DNA of 64,000 nt from Nocardioides sp. L-11A (GTDB taxonomy: Bacteria; Actinomycetota; Actinomycetes; Propionibacteriales; Nocardioidaceae). Both the position numbers and the translations under genes were made by a program. The notes beneath the pieces were generated by a model. That model did not search any database. It saw only the letters and a program-made list of their open reading frames with translations, and had not been told where the DNA came from. Each line of letters starts with the position of its first letter. The first letter of the stretch is position 1. Where the stretch lies: positions 4,216,001 through 4,280,000 of the forward strand of contig CP124680.1 in NCBI GenBank assembly GCA_029961745.1, written 5' to 3'. Shown one piece after another: positions 54,669-63,271 of the stretch.

Positions 54669-55472
54669 TCAGGCCAGCACCTCCGGCTCGGCCCGCAGCA
54701 GGCTGCGTACGGCACCGCCCCAGTAGACCTCGGCGGCCCGCTCCAGGAGCGAGGCCTTCATGCCGATCATGGCCGAGCGCGGCAGCTCCAGCGGGGTGCC
54801 CCCGGTGATCAGGACGTCGTACGCCAGGCGACAGGCCCGCTCGAAGGAGGCGGCGCGGTAGGTCGCCTCCACCGGGTCGGCGCCGGTGACGATCACGCCG
54901 TGGCTGGCGAGCACCGCGACCTTGGCGTCACCGATCTGCTCGGCGAGCTCCTGGGCACGCAGCGGGGTATCGATCTCGCCGCCGTACTCCTCCACGAGGA
55001 CCATGTCGTCGAGGTACATCGAGCCGGTCTGGTGGACCAGCTCGGGCAACCGGCCGAGGGCGGCCAGCACGCAGACGTGGTACGGGTGGTTGTGGACCAC
55101 GACCCGGGCGTCCTGCCGGGCGCGGTGCAGCTCGGTGTGGATGTGGATCGCCGGGGTGACGTCCCACCGGCCCCGCACCACGCGGGCGTCCTCGTCGACG
55201 GCGCAGATGTCGGAGGCGCTCACCTCGTCCCACCACAGGCCCCAGGGGTTGACCAGCATCTCGGTCTCCCCCGGGCGTTGCCAGGTGATGTGTCCCGCCA
55301 TGTTCTCCGAGAACCCCTCGCGGGCCAGGACCCGGAAGGCTGCCGCGAGGGTCTGCTCGTCGGTGAGCGGACCGCGACTGACGGGTGGCATCACCGACGG
55401 GGCCCACACCTCGAGGCCGCCCTGGCGCGGCGCTTGCGGGTCGTCATGGCTCTCGACGACGGCAGCGGACAT
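54669..55472 (-). CDS. Class II aldolase/adducin-family protein
   Basis: 267 residues from ATG 55472, with AGGAGG about eight nt upstream. Zn site: HTELHRARQDARVVVHNHPYH (Glu114, His116, His127, His129 region) and ASHGVIVTGADPVEATYRA. Related to fuculose-phosphate and ribulose-5-phosphate aldolases and to several decarboxylases, so cleavage of a C-C bond next to a hydroxyl or carboxyl is expected. Follows the acyl-CoA ligase by 36 nt. Confidence 0.9.
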   Translation of the reverse strand: MSAAVVESHDDPQAPRQGGLEVWAPSVMPPVSRGPLTDEQTLAAAFRVLAREGFSENMAGHITWQRPGETEMLVNPWGLWWDEVSASDICAVDEDARVVRGRWDVTPAIHIHTELHRARQDARVVVHNHPYHVCVLAALGRLPELVHQTGSMYLDDMVLVEEYGGEIDTPLRAQELAEQIGDAKVAVLASHGVIVTGADPVEATYRAASFERACRLAYDVLITGGTPLELPRSAMIGMKASLLERAAEVYWGGAVRSLLRAEPEVLA

Positions 55473-55507
55473 CGTTGTTCCTCCTGTTTGGGGCATGGAC
55501 GGCGAAC

Positions 55508-57133
55508 TCATCGGGGAGCCGGCTCCCGCTCGCGGATCTCCGCGATCCGGCGGCGCAGCTCGCCCTTGGCGACCTTCGCGCCGCTGGAGCGCGGCAGCTC
55601 CGGCACGATCTCGAGGCGCTCCGGGAACAGCTCTCGCGACACCCCCTGGCGCGCCAGGTGGTCGACGAGTCCGTCGAGCCCGAGCTCGTGGCCGGGGTGC
55701 AGCTCGGCGAAGAGGCAGACCCGCTCCCCCAGCACCGGGTCGGGCATCGGCACCGCGGCGGCATGGCGGATCGCGGGATGGCCGAGCGCATCGCTCTCGA
55801 CGACCGCCAGCGGGATGTTCTTGCCACCCCGGACGACGAACTCGGAGATCCGGCCGACGACGCTGAGGTAGCCCTCCTCGTCGACCTCGCAGATGTCGCC
55901 CATGAGCATCCAGCCGTCCGGGGTGAACAGCGCGGCGTTCGCCTCCGCGTCGCCGAGGTAGCCCAGCGAGAGGGCCGGGCCGCGGCAGGCGGGCTGCCCG
56001 CGTCCCGAGGAGGTCACCTCCGTCGTACCGTCGTAGAGCCGCACGTTCATCTCCGGGACGATCCGGCCCGCGGTACGCAGCCGCTTGCGCAGGGGGTCCG
56101 CGGTCGTCGTACCGCTCAGCAGCCCGGTCTCGTTGGAGCCGTAGAACTGCAGGATCCGGGCACCGGTGCGCTCCTCGAACTCACGGGCCTTCGCCTCCGG
56201 CACCGCCTCGCCACCGGTGAAGACGACCCGCAGGGAGCTGAGGTCGAAGTCGTCGAGGGCCGCCTCGGCCAGCATCATGATGAACTGGGTGCTCACGCAG
56301 CACAGCACCGTGACCCGGTGCTCCTGGATCGCCCGGGCGGCGGCGAGCGCACTGAACCGGGGCAGCACCACCGTGTGCGCGCCGAGCTTGGCCGGCGTGA
56401 CGTGGGAGGTCCACAGCCCGAAGCCGAAGGGCGCCGGGACGATCGACAGCATCACCTCGCCCTCCCGGAGCTCGCCATGGGCGACCGCGCGGGTGTGGAA
56501 GTAGTGCCAGCGGTTCTGGGTGTGCAGCACGGCCTTCGGCAGCCCGGTCGTGCCCGAGGTGGAGTTGATCAGGTAGAGCCCGTCGGGGTCCGCGACGACG
56601 TCGGGCAGTCGCTCGACCGGCCGGACCGGCTCCGGCGCACCCGGGGAGCGGGTCGCGATCCGGCCGTCCTCCAGCTCGACCGTGAGGTGCCGGGGCGCGA
56701 TCCCCCGGTCCGCGAGCTCCGCGACGAGGTCGGCGGCGGGGCGGGCGTCGTACCCGGGCGGCGTGAGCAGCACCTCACAGTCACTGCGGCCCAGCAGGTG
56801 GGCGATCTCGCGGACCCCGGCCTTGCCGCCGAGGCCGACGACGGTCGCACCGAGCCGCTCGACAGCGACGAAGGCGAGGTGGATCTCGATCCCGTCGGGC
56901 ATGCAGACCGCCACCCGGTCGCCCGCGCCGACCCCGGCGCCGGCGAGGACCCGGGCGAGCGCGGTCGCCTCGGCGTCGAAGCGCGCCCAGGACAGCGACG
57001 CGTCCCCGCTGGTCCACGCGGGCCGCTCCGGCCACCGGGCGGCGTTGCGGGCGACCGCCGCGCCGACGGTGTCGTCGCTCCACCAGCCCCGGCGGCGGTA
57101 CTCCGCGGCGAGCTGCGGGTCGATCAGACTCAT
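55508..57133 (-). CDS. Acyl/aryl-CoA synthetase (AMP-binding enzyme)
   Basis: 541 residues. AMP-binding P-loop STSGTTGLPKAVLHTQ, LQFYGSNETGLLSGTT, hinge GWMLMGDICEVDEEGYLSVVGR, catalytic Lys near GAKVAKGELRRRI. It adenylates a carboxylic acid and forms its CoA thioester. First gene of the minus-strand operon; the ATG sits inside a TCATATGA palindrome. Resembles acetate/benzoate/crotonobetaine-type ligases; acid unknown. Confidence 0.92.
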   Translation of the reverse strand: MSLIDPQLAAEYRRRGWWSDDTVGAAVARNAARWPERPAWTSGDASLSWARFDAEATALARVLAGAGVGAGDRVAVCMPDGIEIHLAFVAVERLGATVVGLGGKAGVREIAHLLGRSDCEVLLTPPGYDARPAADLVAELADRGIAPRHLTVELEDGRIATRSPGAPEPVRPVERLPDVVADPDGLYLINSTSGTTGLPKAVLHTQNRWHYFHTRAVAHGELREGEVMLSIVPAPFGFGLWTSHVTPAKLGAHTVVLPRFSALAAARAIQEHRVTVLCCVSTQFIMMLAEAALDDFDLSSLRVVFTGGEAVPEAKAREFEERTGARILQFYGSNETGLLSGTTTADPLRKRLRTAGRIVPEMNVRLYDGTTEVTSSGRGQPACRGPALSLGYLGDAEANAALFTPDGWMLMGDICEVDEEGYLSVVGRISEFVVRGGKNIPLAVVESDALGHPAIRHAAAVPMPDPVLGERVCLFAELHPGHELGLDGLVDHLARQGVSRELFPERLEIVPELPRSSGAKVAKGELRRRIAEIREREPAPR

Positions 57134-57265
57134 ATGAATATTCTAGATCTTCTAGTGACCTCGGTCAATCGCGAATCCGACGATAGGCCCCAGAACGCGC
57201 TCCGGTCGGGCCATCCGGACAGAAGCGAGCGGGGAGGGGGCTTCCTGGAGGCTGTCGCTCGCAGG

Positions 57266-57283
57266 GAATCTTTCATATGATTC
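57266..57283 (+). promoter_or_regulatory. AT-rich inverted repeat before the luciferase-like gene
   Basis: GAATC and GATTC flank TTTCATAT; the TCATATGA core recurs at the acyl-CoA ligase start (about 57130-57137). Located in the divergent region controlled presumably by one of the GntR regulators. Confidence 0.4.
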
Positions 57284-57333
57284 AGTGGTGCCCCGGCGGG
57301 ACGCCCGCTCCCGCCGGCCGAGAAGGAGCCCGC

Positions 57334-58317
57334 ATGAGCCGCGCGAGGATCGGCCTGCTCTTCGACGTCCGCAACCCGGTGCCCTGGGCGCGTCCCTGGC
57401 CCGAGCTGCTCGCCGGGACGCTCGACCTCGTCGTCGAGGCCGAGCGCCAGGGCGCCGACGCGATCTGGGCGACCGAGCACCACGGCTTCGAGGACGGCTA
57501 CCTGAGCCAGCCGCTGACCTTCCTGGCGGCGGCCGCCGCCCGGACCAGCCGCGTGCGCCTGGGCACCGGCGTCCTGCTGGCCGCGCTGCGTCACCCCCGC
57601 CACGTGAGCGAGCAGGCCGCGCTCGTCGACAACCTCAGCGACGGGCGGCTCGAGCTCGGCGTCGGCGCCGGCTACGCCCCCACGGAGTTCGCGACCTTCG
57701 GTCGCGACCTCGGACGCCGGATGTCCTTGGCCGACCAGAGCATCCGCGACCTGCGGTCGGACCTGTGGGACGGCCGCCTCCGGCCGCCGCCGGTCCAGGC
57801 CAGGGTCCCGCTGTGGCTCGGGTACCAGGGGCCGCAGGGAGCGCGGCGCGCCGGCCGACTCGGCGTCGGACTGCTCTCCCCCGACCCGCGGCTGCTGGCG
57901 CCGTACCGTGAGGGCCTGGCCGAAGGCGGGCACCCGGCCGACACGGCGGCGATGGGTGGCCTGGTGCCGCTCGTGCTGAGCAGCGACCCGGAGCGCACCG
58001 CCCGCCGCCTGGCACCGCACTACGCGCACCAGACGCGCACCTACGCCGGCGCCCGGCATTCCGGCGGCGAGCCCGTCCCGCCGGCGAGCCCGGAGGACCT
58101 CGACGCGCTCGTCACCACGATGCTGGACCCGTCCGGCCGGGGCCTGCGGGTCGTCACGGTGGACGCGGCCGTGCGGGAGCTGGGAGCCGTCCTCGACGCC
58201 GCTCCCATCCGCCACCTCTACTTCTGGGCCACCGTGGCCGCCATGCCCGAGGACCTGGTCCACGAGCACCTCGCCCTCACCCTCGGCCGGCTGGCTCCCC
58301 GACTTCGGGCACGATGA
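57334..58317 (+). CDS. LLM-class flavin-dependent oxidoreductase (luciferase-like monooxygenase)
   Basis: 327 residues from ATG 57334, preceded by GAAGGAG. Luciferase-like barrel: IGLLFDVRNPVPWARPW, then DAIWATEHHGFEDGYL, RVRLGTGVLLAALRHPRHVSEQ, DNLSDGRLELGVGAGYAPTEFATFG. The HHGFEDGY segment and lack of F420-specific start suggest an FMN-type monooxygenase, but F420 use is not excluded. Divergent from the acyl-CoA ligase and upstream of GntR B, so part of the catabolic island. Confidence 0.85.
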   Translation: MSRARIGLLFDVRNPVPWARPWPELLAGTLDLVVEAERQGADAIWATEHHGFEDGYLSQPLTFLAAAAARTSRVRLGTGVLLAALRHPRHVSEQAALVDNLSDGRLELGVGAGYAPTEFATFGRDLGRRMSLADQSIRDLRSDLWDGRLRPPPVQARVPLWLGYQGPQGARRAGRLGVGLLSPDPRLLAPYREGLAEGGHPADTAAMGGLVPLVLSSDPERTARRLAPHYAHQTRTYAGARHSGGEPVPPASPEDLDALVTTMLDPSGRGLRVVTVDAAVRELGAVLDAAPIRHLYFWATVAAMPEDLVHEHLALTLGRLAPRLRAR

Positions 58318-58411
58318 CCCCGACAATGCATGCGCAGCACCACGTGTCGTCGTACCGTCAGCCGGTACGAGGCTCGGGTCGACCACCAGGGCGACCCCCA
58401 GAGAGGAAGCC

Positions 58412-59215
58412 ATGACCCCTCCAGGCAATCCGGCACCCGCCGGCGGCGTGCGTTTCGCGCGCCTTGCCGAGCAGATCGCCGACGACCTGCGGACCCGGCT
58501 CCTCGTGGGCGACCTCGCCGAGGCCACCGAGCTCGCTGTCGAGGAGTCGCTGCGTGGTCATTACGCGGTCAGCAAGCCGACCTTCCGCGAGGCGATGCGC
58601 GTGCTCGAGGCGGAGGGACTGATCACCGTCCGGCGCGGCGCCATCGGCGGGGCCGTCGTCCACCGCCCCGACGCCGAGCACGTCGCCTACAGCCTCGGCA
58701 TGGCCCTCGCCGGCAAGGGGGTCAGCATCACCGACGTCGCCCAGGCGCTGCGCGAGGTCGAGCCCGCCTGCGCCGCTGCCTGCGCCGGCCGCGCGGACCG
58801 GATGCAGGAGATCGTCCCCATCCTCTCCCGTCTCCACGAGCGCTCGGTCAAGGTCGTCGACAACCTCGTCGAGGTGACCGCGCTCTCCCGGATGTTCCAC
58901 GAGACCCTGGTCGATCTGTGCGGCAACCAGTCGCTGGTGATGCTGGCCGGGGCCCTGGAGTCGCTGTGGAGCTCCCACGAGGCTGCCTGGGCCCACCGCT
59001 CCGCCGACACCGTGGACATCCCCCGCGCGGAGCGCCTCGAGGCCCTCGACGAGCACCGCGAGCTGATCGACGCGATCGCCGACGGCGACCCCGAGGCGGC
59101 ACGCAAGATCGCCCTGCGGCACCTGCTCGTCGCCCAGATCTACCCCGGCGACCAGATCGACGTCCTGATCTCGCCGACGTCGGTCCGCAAGCGCTTCACC
59201 GACTCCTCCGGCTGA
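58412..59215 (+). CDS. GntR/FCD-family transcriptional regulator, paralogue B
   Basis: 267 residues. N-terminal wHTH FARLAEQIADDLRTRLLVGDL, then HYAVSKPTFREAMRVLEAEG and ITVRRGAIGGAVVHRP; FCD with SRMFHETLVDLCGNQ and DEHRELIDAIADGD, LRHLLV. Nearly the same sequence, block by block, as paralogue A at 46151-46963, with divergent N-terminal and C-terminal tips. The pair probably arose by duplication and may sense the same or successive intermediates. Confidence 0.92.
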   Translation: MTPPGNPAPAGGVRFARLAEQIADDLRTRLLVGDLAEATELAVEESLRGHYAVSKPTFREAMRVLEAEGLITVRRGAIGGAVVHRPDAEHVAYSLGMALAGKGVSITDVAQALREVEPACAAACAGRADRMQEIVPILSRLHERSVKVVDNLVEVTALSRMFHETLVDLCGNQSLVMLAGALESLWSSHEAAWAHRSADTVDIPRAERLEALDEHRELIDAIADGDPEAARKIALRHLLVAQIYPGDQIDVLISPTSVRKRFTDSSG

Positions 59216-59310
59216 GCCCCGACGCCGTGTCGCGCACGGCCGACGACGCCCGGCCGATCGCTGCGTAGGACGCAGCCTGCGGCGGAACCCCACCCGTTAG
59301 TCTCGTCGGG

Positions 59311-61911
59311 ATGTCCGAGGTACCGACCCCCCAGGCCCCGACCCCCCAGCAGGTTCGTCGTGCGTTGGCGCGGGTGGAGCGTGGTGCTGTTCTGGATGTG
59401 GGTGAGGCGGCGGTGTTGTTGGCCGCGGTCGGTGGTGATCTGGATCGGTTGTGTGTTGCGGCGGGTCGGGTGCGGGATGCGGGTCTGGTCGCTGCTGGCC
59501 GTCCTGGTGTGGTGACGTTCTCGCCGAAGGTGTTCGTCCCGATCACCCGGTTGTGTCGGGATCGGTGTCATTACTGCACGTTCGTGGAGACTCCGACCCA
59601 GGGGGTCCGGGAGGGGCGGGCGCCGTATCTGTCGCCGGACGAGATCCTCGACATCGCCCGCCAGGGCGCGTCGTTGGGGTGTCTGGAGGCGTTGTTCACG
59701 TTGGGTGATCGGCCGGAGGACCGGTGGCCGCAGGCGCGGGCGTGGTTGGACGAGCAGGGCTATGACTCCACGATCGCGTATGTGCGGGCGATGGCGATCC
59801 GGGTCCTCGAGGAGACCGGTCTGCTGCCGCACCTGAACCCGGGTGTGATGTCGTGGGAGGAGTTGAATCGGCTCAAGGCGGTGTCGCCGTCGATGGGGAT
59901 GATGCTGGAGACCACCTCGTCCCGGTTGTACGAGACGAAGGGTCTGGCTCATTACGGGTCGCCGGACAAGGACCCCGCTACCCGGTTGCGGGTTCTGGAG
60001 GACGCGGGCCGGTTGGGGATCCCGTTCACGACGGGTCTGTTGGTCGGGATCGGGGAGACCCTGGCCGAGCGGGCGGAGACGATCTTCGCGCTCCGGAGGG
60101 TCTCCCGCGCCTATGGGGCGGTCCAGGAGGTGATCGTGCAGAACTTCCGCGCGAAGCCCGACACCGTGATGCGTCATGTCGACGATCTGGACCTGAGCGA
60201 GTATCGGGCGGCGATCGCGGTGACCCGGATCGTGCTCGGTCCCAAGGCGCGGATCCAGGCACCCCCGAACCTGGTCGACCTGAATGAATGCCGTGCGTTG
60301 CTGGATGCGGGGGTCGATGACTGGGGTGGGGTGTCGCCGTTGACGCCGGATCATGTGAACCCCGAACGGCCGTGGCCCTCGCTGGAGCGGCTGCGGTCGA
60401 TCACCGAGCAGTGTGGGTTCGACCTCAAGGCCCGCCTGACGGTGCATCCGGAGTACGTCACCGGTGCGTTGGGTCGGGGTGAGGCGTGGATCGACCCGCG
60501 GCTGCATGCCCACGTCGCCGCGCTCGCGGGCCCGGACGGGCTGGCGGTCCCCGACGTCCGCCCGGTCGGGCTGGCGTGGCAGGAGCCCGACGGCGGATTC
60601 GACGCCGACCACGGACGCGGCCGCACGAACCTCCACGAAGCAGTGGACAGCGAAGGCCGTAGCGAGGACCGGCGTTCCGATTTCGCCTCGGTGTACGGCG
60701 ACTGGGCCACCGTCGGCGAGGCCGCCGCGATCACCAGCCGGCTCGACGGGCTGATCGATGGCACCCCGGCCGTGCTGCACGCGGAGGGTGGTGACGCGCT
60801 GCGGGCCGCGGAGGCGGCCGCCTCCGCGGGTCTGGTGGACCTGTCCGATGAGCACGCGCTCACCCTGATGACCGCGGAAGGGGACCTGCTCCGTCAGGTC
60901 ATCGGGTTGGCCGACGACCTCCGCAAACAGGTCGTCGGTGACACGGTGACGTATGTGGTGAACCGGAACATCAACTTCACCAACGTCTGCTACGTCGGGT
61001 GCCGGTTCTGTGCGTTCGCGCAACGCCGCACCGACGCCGACGCCTACTCCCTGTCCTATGCCGAGGTCGCTGATCGGGCCCAGGAGGCCTGGGACCTCGG
61101 CGCTACCGAGGTGTGTATGCAGGGCGGGATCGACCCCGAACTCCCCGCCAGCGCCTATTTCGACATCGCCGCCGCGGTCAAACAACGCGTGCCCGACATG
61201 CATGTCCATGCGTTCTCACCGATGGAGGTCGTCAACGGCACCGCCCGCACCGGCCTGAGTATCGAGGACTTCCTCATCAAAGCCCGTGAATCAGGGCTCG
61301 GCTCCCTGCCAGGGACCGCGGCGGAGATCCTCGACGACGAGGTCCGCTGGGTCCTGACCAAGGGCAAGCTGCCCACCTCGACCTGGATCGAGATCGTCAC
61401 GACCGCCCACCGCATCGGACTCCCGACCACGTCCACGATGATGTACGGCCACGTCGACAACCCCCGCCATTGGGTCACCCATCTCAATGTCTTGAAGGGC
61501 ATCCAAGACACCGCGGTCGCCAACGGCAGCAGTGGGTTCACCGAGTTCGTACCCCTGCCGTTCGTCCACACCTCCGCGCCGATCTACCTCGCGGGCGTGG
61601 CCCGGCCCGGACCGACCCTGCGGGACAACCTCGCCGTGCACGCGATGGCGAGGATCCTGCTCCACGGCCGGATCTCCAACATCCAGACCTCCTGGGTCAA
61701 ACTCGGCATCGAGGGCACCCGAGCCATGCTCCAAGCCGGCGCCAACGACCTCGGCGGGACCCTCATGGAAGAGACCATCTCCCGCATGGCCGGCTCCCAA
61801 CACGGCTCCGCCAAAACCATCGAAGAACTCACCCACATCGCCCACGGCATCAACCGCCCCGTCCACGAACGCACCACCCTCTACGACCACCCGGTGCGTC
61901 AGGCCGGCTGA
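59311..61911 (+). CDS. fbiC: FO synthase (CofG-CofH fusion) for coenzyme F420
   Basis: 866 residues, radical SAM enzyme making the 7,8-didemethyl-8-hydroxy-5-deazariboflavin core of F420. CofG half: 4Fe-4S Cys82/86/89 in [12 protein letters not shown]. CofH half: Cys560/564/567 in [40 protein letters not shown] and the C-terminal [17 protein letters not shown]. Both SAM domains intact. The cofactor it supplies is needed by npdG and the F420 oxidoreductases in the window. The 5' half uses many G/T-ending codons and the 3' half C/A-ending ones. Its end overlaps the convergent DUF4126 stop. Confidence 0.96.
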   Translation: MSEVPTPQAPTPQQVRRALARVERGAVLDVGEAAVLLAAVGGDLDRLCVAAGRVRDAGLVAAGRPGVVTFSPKVFVPITRLCRDRCHYCTFVETPTQGVREGRAPYLSPDEILDIARQGASLGCLEALFTLGDRPEDRWPQARAWLDEQGYDSTIAYVRAMAIRVLEETGLLPHLNPGVMSWEELNRLKAVSPSMGMMLETTSSRLYETKGLAHYGSPDKDPATRLRVLEDAGRLGIPFTTGLLVGIGETLAERAETIFALRRVSRAYGAVQEVIVQNFRAKPDTVMRHVDDLDLSEYRAAIAVTRIVLGPKARIQAPPNLVDLNECRALLDAGVDDWGGVSPLTPDHVNPERPWPSLERLRSITEQCGFDLKARLTVHPEYVTGALGRGEAWIDPRLHAHVAALAGPDGLAVPDVRPVGLAWQEPDGGFDADHGRGRTNLHEAVDSEGRSEDRRSDFASVYGDWATVGEAAAITSRLDGLIDGTPAVLHAEGGDALRAAEAAASAGLVDLSDEHALTLMTAEGDLLRQVIGLADDLRKQVVGDTVTYVVNRNINFTNVCYVGCRFCAFAQRRTDADAYSLSYAEVADRAQEAWDLGATEVCMQGGIDPELPASAYFDIAAAVKQRVPDMHVHAFSPMEVVNGTARTGLSIEDFLIKARESGLGSLPGTAAEILDDEVRWVLTKGKLPTSTWIEIVTTAHRIGLPTTSTMMYGHVDNPRHWVTHLNVLKGIQDTAVANGSSGFTEFVPLPFVHTSAPIYLAGVARPGPTLRDNLAVHAMARILLHGRISNIQTSWVKLGIEGTRAMLQAGANDLGGTLMEETISRMAGSQHGSAKTIEELTHIAHGINRPVHERTTLYDHPVRQAG

Positions 61912-62513
61912 TCCCGCGACCGGCCGGGACCGCTCCGGCGCTCCCGCCAGGCGCGGAACCGTGCCCAACCGCGCCGCACGGTGCGCCAGGCCAGCCAGAG
62001 CAGCACCAGGCCCGCGACCAGCAGGACCGCGGCGATCGCCGCGGCGGCGTACGGGTGCTCGATCGCGAACCACACCACGGCGAGCACGGCGACGTCCTCG
62101 CCGACGCTGATGCCGATATTGCTGAACGGCTCGGGCACCGTGTTGACCGCCATCCGGGTGCCCGTCTTGACCGAGTGCGACGCGAGCGCGCTGCCGCCGC
62201 CCACGACGCCGCCGAGCAACTCGTTCAGCGACGCCGAGTCACCGGCGATGAGCACGCCCACGACGCCGCCCACCAGGGGGCGGATCGCGGTGGAGACGAC
62301 GTCCCACGCGGAGTCGACGTACGGGATCTTGTCGGCGACGAACTCGAAGACGTACATCAGCGCGGCGACCGTGAGCACCTCCCAGCGGCCGAGCACGTCG
62401 GGGATCGAGGCGAAGGTGCCGACCCGGTCGGCCAGGCCGAGGACGAGCACGACCAGGTAGCTGTTGATCCCGCTGGCCCAGCCCGAGGAGAACGCCAGGG
62501 CGAGTGATTCCAC
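61899..62513 (-). CDS. DUF4126 membrane protein
   Basis: 204 residues from GTG 62513 (weak ribosome site). About five helices: [23 protein letters not shown], then [61 protein letters not shown] and [27 protein letters not shown]. Matches the DUF4126 family; function unknown. Its last 13 nt overlap the end of fbiC on the other strand. Divergent from the DUF5709 gene. Confidence 0.82.
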   Translation of the reverse strand: MESLALAFSSGWASGINSYLVVLVLGLADRVGTFASIPDVLGRWEVLTVAALMYVFEFVADKIPYVDSAWDVVSTAIRPLVGGVVGVLIAGDSASLNELLGGVVGGGSALASHSVKTGTRMAVNTVPEPFSNIGISVGEDVAVLAVVWFAIEHPYAAAAIAAVLLVAGLVLLWLAWRTVRRGWARFRAWRERRSGPGRSRDQPA

Positions 62514-62557
62514 ATCGCCAGCGTAGGTCCCCGCGACCTCCGGGTACCGGACCTCAC

Positions 62558-62992
62558 ATGAGCACCAACGATCCCGAGCAGTACGAGGGCTACAGCGTCG
62601 ACGACGAGGACCAGCTCCAGCCCGAGGACACCCTGGCCGACGGAGACGTCGAGGACGAGCTCGACCGCGGCTACTCGCCGCCGGAGCGGTACTCCGCCGC
62701 CCAGCGCTACGGCAACACGCCGTGGGAGCAAGCACATGACCGGCCGCTCGACGACCGGCTGGCCGAGGAGGAGCCGGAACCCGACCCGGACGCGGAGCGG
62801 TCGGCGACCGCGGACCCGGAGGATCCCGACGCCGAGGTGGGCGACCTGCGCGCCGGCCGGCTGGTCGAGCCCGACGAGGGTGCCGGCGACGACGTCGAGA
62901 AGGACCTGGTCGCCGAGGACGTCGGCATCGACGGGGCAGGCGCCAGCGCCGAGGAGGCGGCCGTGCACGTCATCCCCGACGACGAGGAGTGA
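62558..62992 (+). CDS. DUF5709 acidic protein
   Basis: 144 residues, strongly acidic, low complexity (YEGYSVDDEDQLQPEDTL, EEEPEPDPDAE, DVGIDGAGASAEEAAVHVIPDDE). The YSPPER and EVGDLRAGRLV segments are the DUF5709 pattern of actinobacteria. No signal or membrane helix; likely disordered. ATG 62558 is the clear first Met in the family frame. Confidence 0.85.
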   Translation: MSTNDPEQYEGYSVDDEDQLQPEDTLADGDVEDELDRGYSPPERYSAAQRYGNTPWEQAHDRPLDDRLAEEEPEPDPDAERSATADPEDPDAEVGDLRAGRLVEPDEGAGDDVEKDLVAEDVGIDGAGASAEEAAVHVIPDDEE

Positions 62993-63063
62993 GACCGGTC
63001 TGCGCGGCGCGGACCGGGGTACCTCAGGTCAGGGCCGAGCGGCCCCCGACGAAGGAGGGAACA

Positions 63064-63207
63064 GTGGCACTCATCTTGTGGATCCTGGCCGTGATCCTCG
63101 TGGTCTCCGGCATCTTCAGCCTCTTCCGGGGCGAGCTGCTCTGGGGGATCGTGCTGATCGTCGTTGGCCTGCTGGTCGGTCCTGGAGGCGTCAGCCTCTT
63201 CACCTGA
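63064..63207 (+). CDS. GPGG-motif small membrane protein
   Basis: 47 residues from GTG 63064 with a strong GAAGGAGGG nine nt upstream. Two hydrophobic segments (LILWILAVILVVSGIFSLF; LLWGIVLIVVGLLVG) followed by GPGGVSLF at the end, matching the small actinobacterial GPGG-motif membrane proteins. Function unknown; it is followed by a strong bidirectional terminator. Confidence 0.8.
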   Translation: MALILWILAVILVVSGIFSLFRGELLWGIVLIVVGLLVGPGGVSLFT

Positions 63208-63232
63208 CCACTCCCCTCGCGAGCGCGACCCA

Positions 63233-63265
63233 GCTGAGCCCGGACCGCCCTGGTCCGGGCTCAGC
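63233..63265. terminator. Bidirectional terminator after the GPGG small protein
   Basis: Arms GCTGAGCCCGGACC (63233-63246) and GGTCCGGGCTCAGC (63252-63265) are perfectly complementary over 14 bp with a GCCCT loop, 25 nt past the small gene's stop and 6 nt before the convergent oxidoreductase stop. Confidence 0.9.
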
Positions 63266-63271
63266 GCATGC

